In this document: one piece after another, positions 61,671-64,000 of the stretch
Layout: every line of letters begins with the position of its first letter
How positions within the stretch are numbered: position 1 is the first letter of the stretch
Program-made: the position numbers and the translations under genes
DNA from: Pipra filicauda
Taxonomy: Eukaryota > Chordata > Aves > Passeriformes > Pipridae
Direction of reading: 5' to 3'
DNA: 64,000 nt
Assembly: GCF_003945595.2 (NCBI RefSeq)
Contig: NW_024104424.1
Coordinates: forward strand, 821,528 to 885,527
Notes under the pieces: model-generated
Told to the model about the DNA's origin: nothing
Seen by the model: the letters and a program-made list of their open reading frames with translations, nothing else
Database searches by the model: none

Positions 61671-64000
61671 TCTCTTTAACAGAGACAATATGTGGATTGA
61701 CTGAGAGCATGTGAAATACATTCAAATTTAAGGACAGAATTACTCTGTGTGTTGCTTTTTTTTTTTTGCTGATACTTAGCAAGGATGAAAATTCTTTACT
61801 GAGGGAAAAAAAACATCAACAGGTAACAATTCTTACAATCTGTTGATGTTCTTCAGGTATCATGGAATGATGCATGAAACAGTAGAAAGGTGTTTCTGAG
61901 AGTTTCTATATTAAAAAGTTACAGTAGACGGATGGCAGAATTAGCCTTAGAGAGAGAAACTGTTATTTAGAAGGTCATTGTTACTACAAGCAACATTATG
62001 TGTGATAAGTCAACTTTATGCATGAGAGAAGATATAAAATTTATTTAGTAGAAAACCAGGATCTCGTGATATGCCTTGTATAGCAGGTGGTGGGAAGCCT
62101 ACAAAAATACCAAAAATAAGAACCAACGAAATCTCAAATTTCACATATGGTCCAGATCATAATATGGAAGTATTGCTGATTTTTTATAAGCTATTTTCTT
62201 AGCTGGGGCACCAAAAAGTATGTGGGATGAATCTGTGTTTTAATACTTGTCTCCCTCTATGTACAGTCAGAGGAGAAAGGAGCAAGCAATAACCTCAAGG
62301 TGGAATCTTGGTCATAAAATGCTGTGAGTTTTCTGCGGGCTGGCAATATCCAAACTAATTGTATGCCTAATAAAATTTGTATACATTGCATACAGATGTA
62401 GTATCAAAATCTAAATGAGCCACCACTTATATTTCAGATATTGTAGTATTTTATTCGCTACATAATTGAAACTGTGCAGACTTTTAGGGCATTTGAATGA
62501 AAGTTTTGATCTAGTTTTGATGTATTTGTGAACAACAGTGCCAGTATTTTTCCACCTTTTTCAGCCGTTTGTGGTTTTTTTTAAGTGCATGTAATTATTG
62601 CTATTATTATTACAGAGTGCATGTGCTATGGAATAGATCTCCTACGTCTGCTTTGTATTGTGGGGTATCTCTTACTATGTAATAAGACTAAATAAAATTG
62701 AGAAGGCTCATTTGCTCCATTTAAATTGCACTCTGTCTTAACATCACATTCTGCATTTGCTTCATTTCCTCAATGACTTAATAAGTACTTAAATTAAACA
62801 AGAAAAGCATTCTAACTCAGGGGTGAGGAAATCTAGAGTTAAAGCTGCTGCTCTGCTCTTAATTCACCTGATGGTGCATAGGCACTCTATTAAGAAAACC
62901 ACAGAACAGCAGGTGAGCCTTTATCTTGTGTTTCTGCAATGTATATACCATATGTGTTACACAGTTCACTGCATATGCTATGTATGATCACCCACTGCTT
63001 TGGCCCCCTGCTGCACGAGGGTACAACTAGGTGATGTAAGAGGATGAGGAATGACTGCCTGATTAATATATTCCTGTTTTTCTTGATGATCTCTCTACTC
63101 ACAGCACATTCTTTCAGTGGAATGGGACCTAAAACTGTCTTCCCCCCTGCCTTCACTCTCCTGTTCTTTCACTCTTTAACTTCTGTAGTGAGTGGAACCT
63201 CTTGTTGTGGTTCTTCAGCTTATTAGAAACAGGGGCTCTTTCCTCAAGCCTTTTTGGTTTCCCAAATTACTCTTGCAACTGAGGAAATTAGTCTGGGGTG
63301 TGCCAGCTTTCATGTTGCATAATGCCCCTGCAGTGAGATGAACGGGGAATGTCGATAGCTGCCTTTCTTTGTTTCTCCTCTTACCAAATGCTGTAGTATC
63401 TTGCATTGTACACTTCTGGGTGAAGATAATTATTTTCTTCTGTAAGTTTTTACACATCTAGTGCTCAGTAATTGATTGATGTATTTCATTCTGAGGCAGC
63501 TTTCCAGGATATAGGGCTTTAATCTTCAGTAATACTTTCCTTACACTGCTATTTAGACCATTATAATTGTATTGGGAGGCTGCTTTAGTCTGATTCTCCA
63601 GCCCTGGCCCCCCACGAGTCTGGACCCTTCAGAAATAGCTGACCAAATGTGTTGTCTCCTTCTGCCCCATCCTCAAGGCTGTAGAATGCCTCAGACACAC
63701 AAGGGAAGGTTGTTTCCCTGCTGTGTTCAGGGGACCAGCAAAGCTATAAAGCATCCGTGGCACTCTGCTGCTAATTCCTAAGTCTCTGACTCTTCTAAGG
63801 CAGCAAAAGAAAAGGAGAACAGAAGGTGAAGTCAGAGTAATTCCTCTGACTGCTCGCATTGGAAACTGGCTGTGAAATGTGTGTAGACATCCTGCAAACT
63901 GCAGTTACCCTCGTTTTGAAAATGCATTGATCAAAGGGACCCTGTCAGTATCTGATTAAGAGCCATGTAAGAGTACTGAAGACATTTCCTTCTGGCCAAC

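Larger units (their letters stand above)
56239..64000. other. Intergenic, no gene recognised
   Basis: AT-rich non-coding DNA to the window edge. It contains A/C or T/G tracts at 57125-57142, 58024-58051, 59409-59504 and 61617-61670, and a possible conserved non-coding segment at 60915-61180. Open frames reach 147 codons (minus strand, 57913-58356), but none resembles a known protein. Confidence 0.5.

Noticed and set aside
1..64000. CRISPR arrays, operons, phage or a novel defence system
   Set aside because: Spliced vertebrate gene structure, avian retroelements and lack of dense coding exclude a prokaryotic or phage origin; no regularly spaced repeats were seen.

Overview
This window is vertebrate nuclear DNA, most likely from a passerine (songbird-type) bird. 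It carries seven short coding blocks with GT-AG borders and kilobase introns, AT-rich non-coding sequence, relics of CR1 LINEs, and at 1391-1514 a short element with a tRNA-Ile-like head and a CR1-like tail that matches the passerine SINE family TguSINE1. No operon, rRNA, tRNA gene, CRISPR array or intact transposon was seen.

The only recognised gene is the 3' part of EPHA3 (Eph receptor A3, a receptor tyrosine kinase), on the + strand. Its seven terminal exons are at 3832-4017, 8771-8832, 11137-11346, 19305-19454, 21393-21586, 33122-33277 and 34681-34786. Their sizes (186, 62, 210, 150, 194, 156 and 106 coding bp) and phases join into one open frame of 353 complete codons plus a stop. That frame covers almost the whole kinase domain, the SAM domain and a C-terminal PDZ-binding tail ending in PVPV. 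Counting back from a 983-residue protein puts the ATP-binding Lys at 653, the gatekeeper Thr at 699, the catalytic Asp at 746 and the activation-loop Tyr at 779, as in human EPHA3. The ectodomain, transmembrane and juxtamembrane exons must lie upstream of base 1.

Layout: 1-3831 is intron carrying the SINE. 3832-34786 holds the exons and six introns, with a decayed CR1 near 13.15-13.30 kb. 34787 to about 37665 is the 3' UTR with a canonical poly(A) signal, two AU-rich nonamers and a Pumilio-type site. 37666-64000 looks like a gene desert: an approximately 1-kb ancient antisense CR1 LINE, a 23-nt poly-G run, scattered A/C-only or T/G-only tracts, short tandem duplications, and a few stretches with the look of conserved non-coding elements. 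No second gene could be supported.

I found no evidence of a new molecular system. The observations most worth following up are the lineage-informative SINE, an Ala in place of the usual Val in the kinase DVWS motif, a weak splice donor directly followed by an in-frame stop before the SAM exons, and the recurrent A/C-only tracts.
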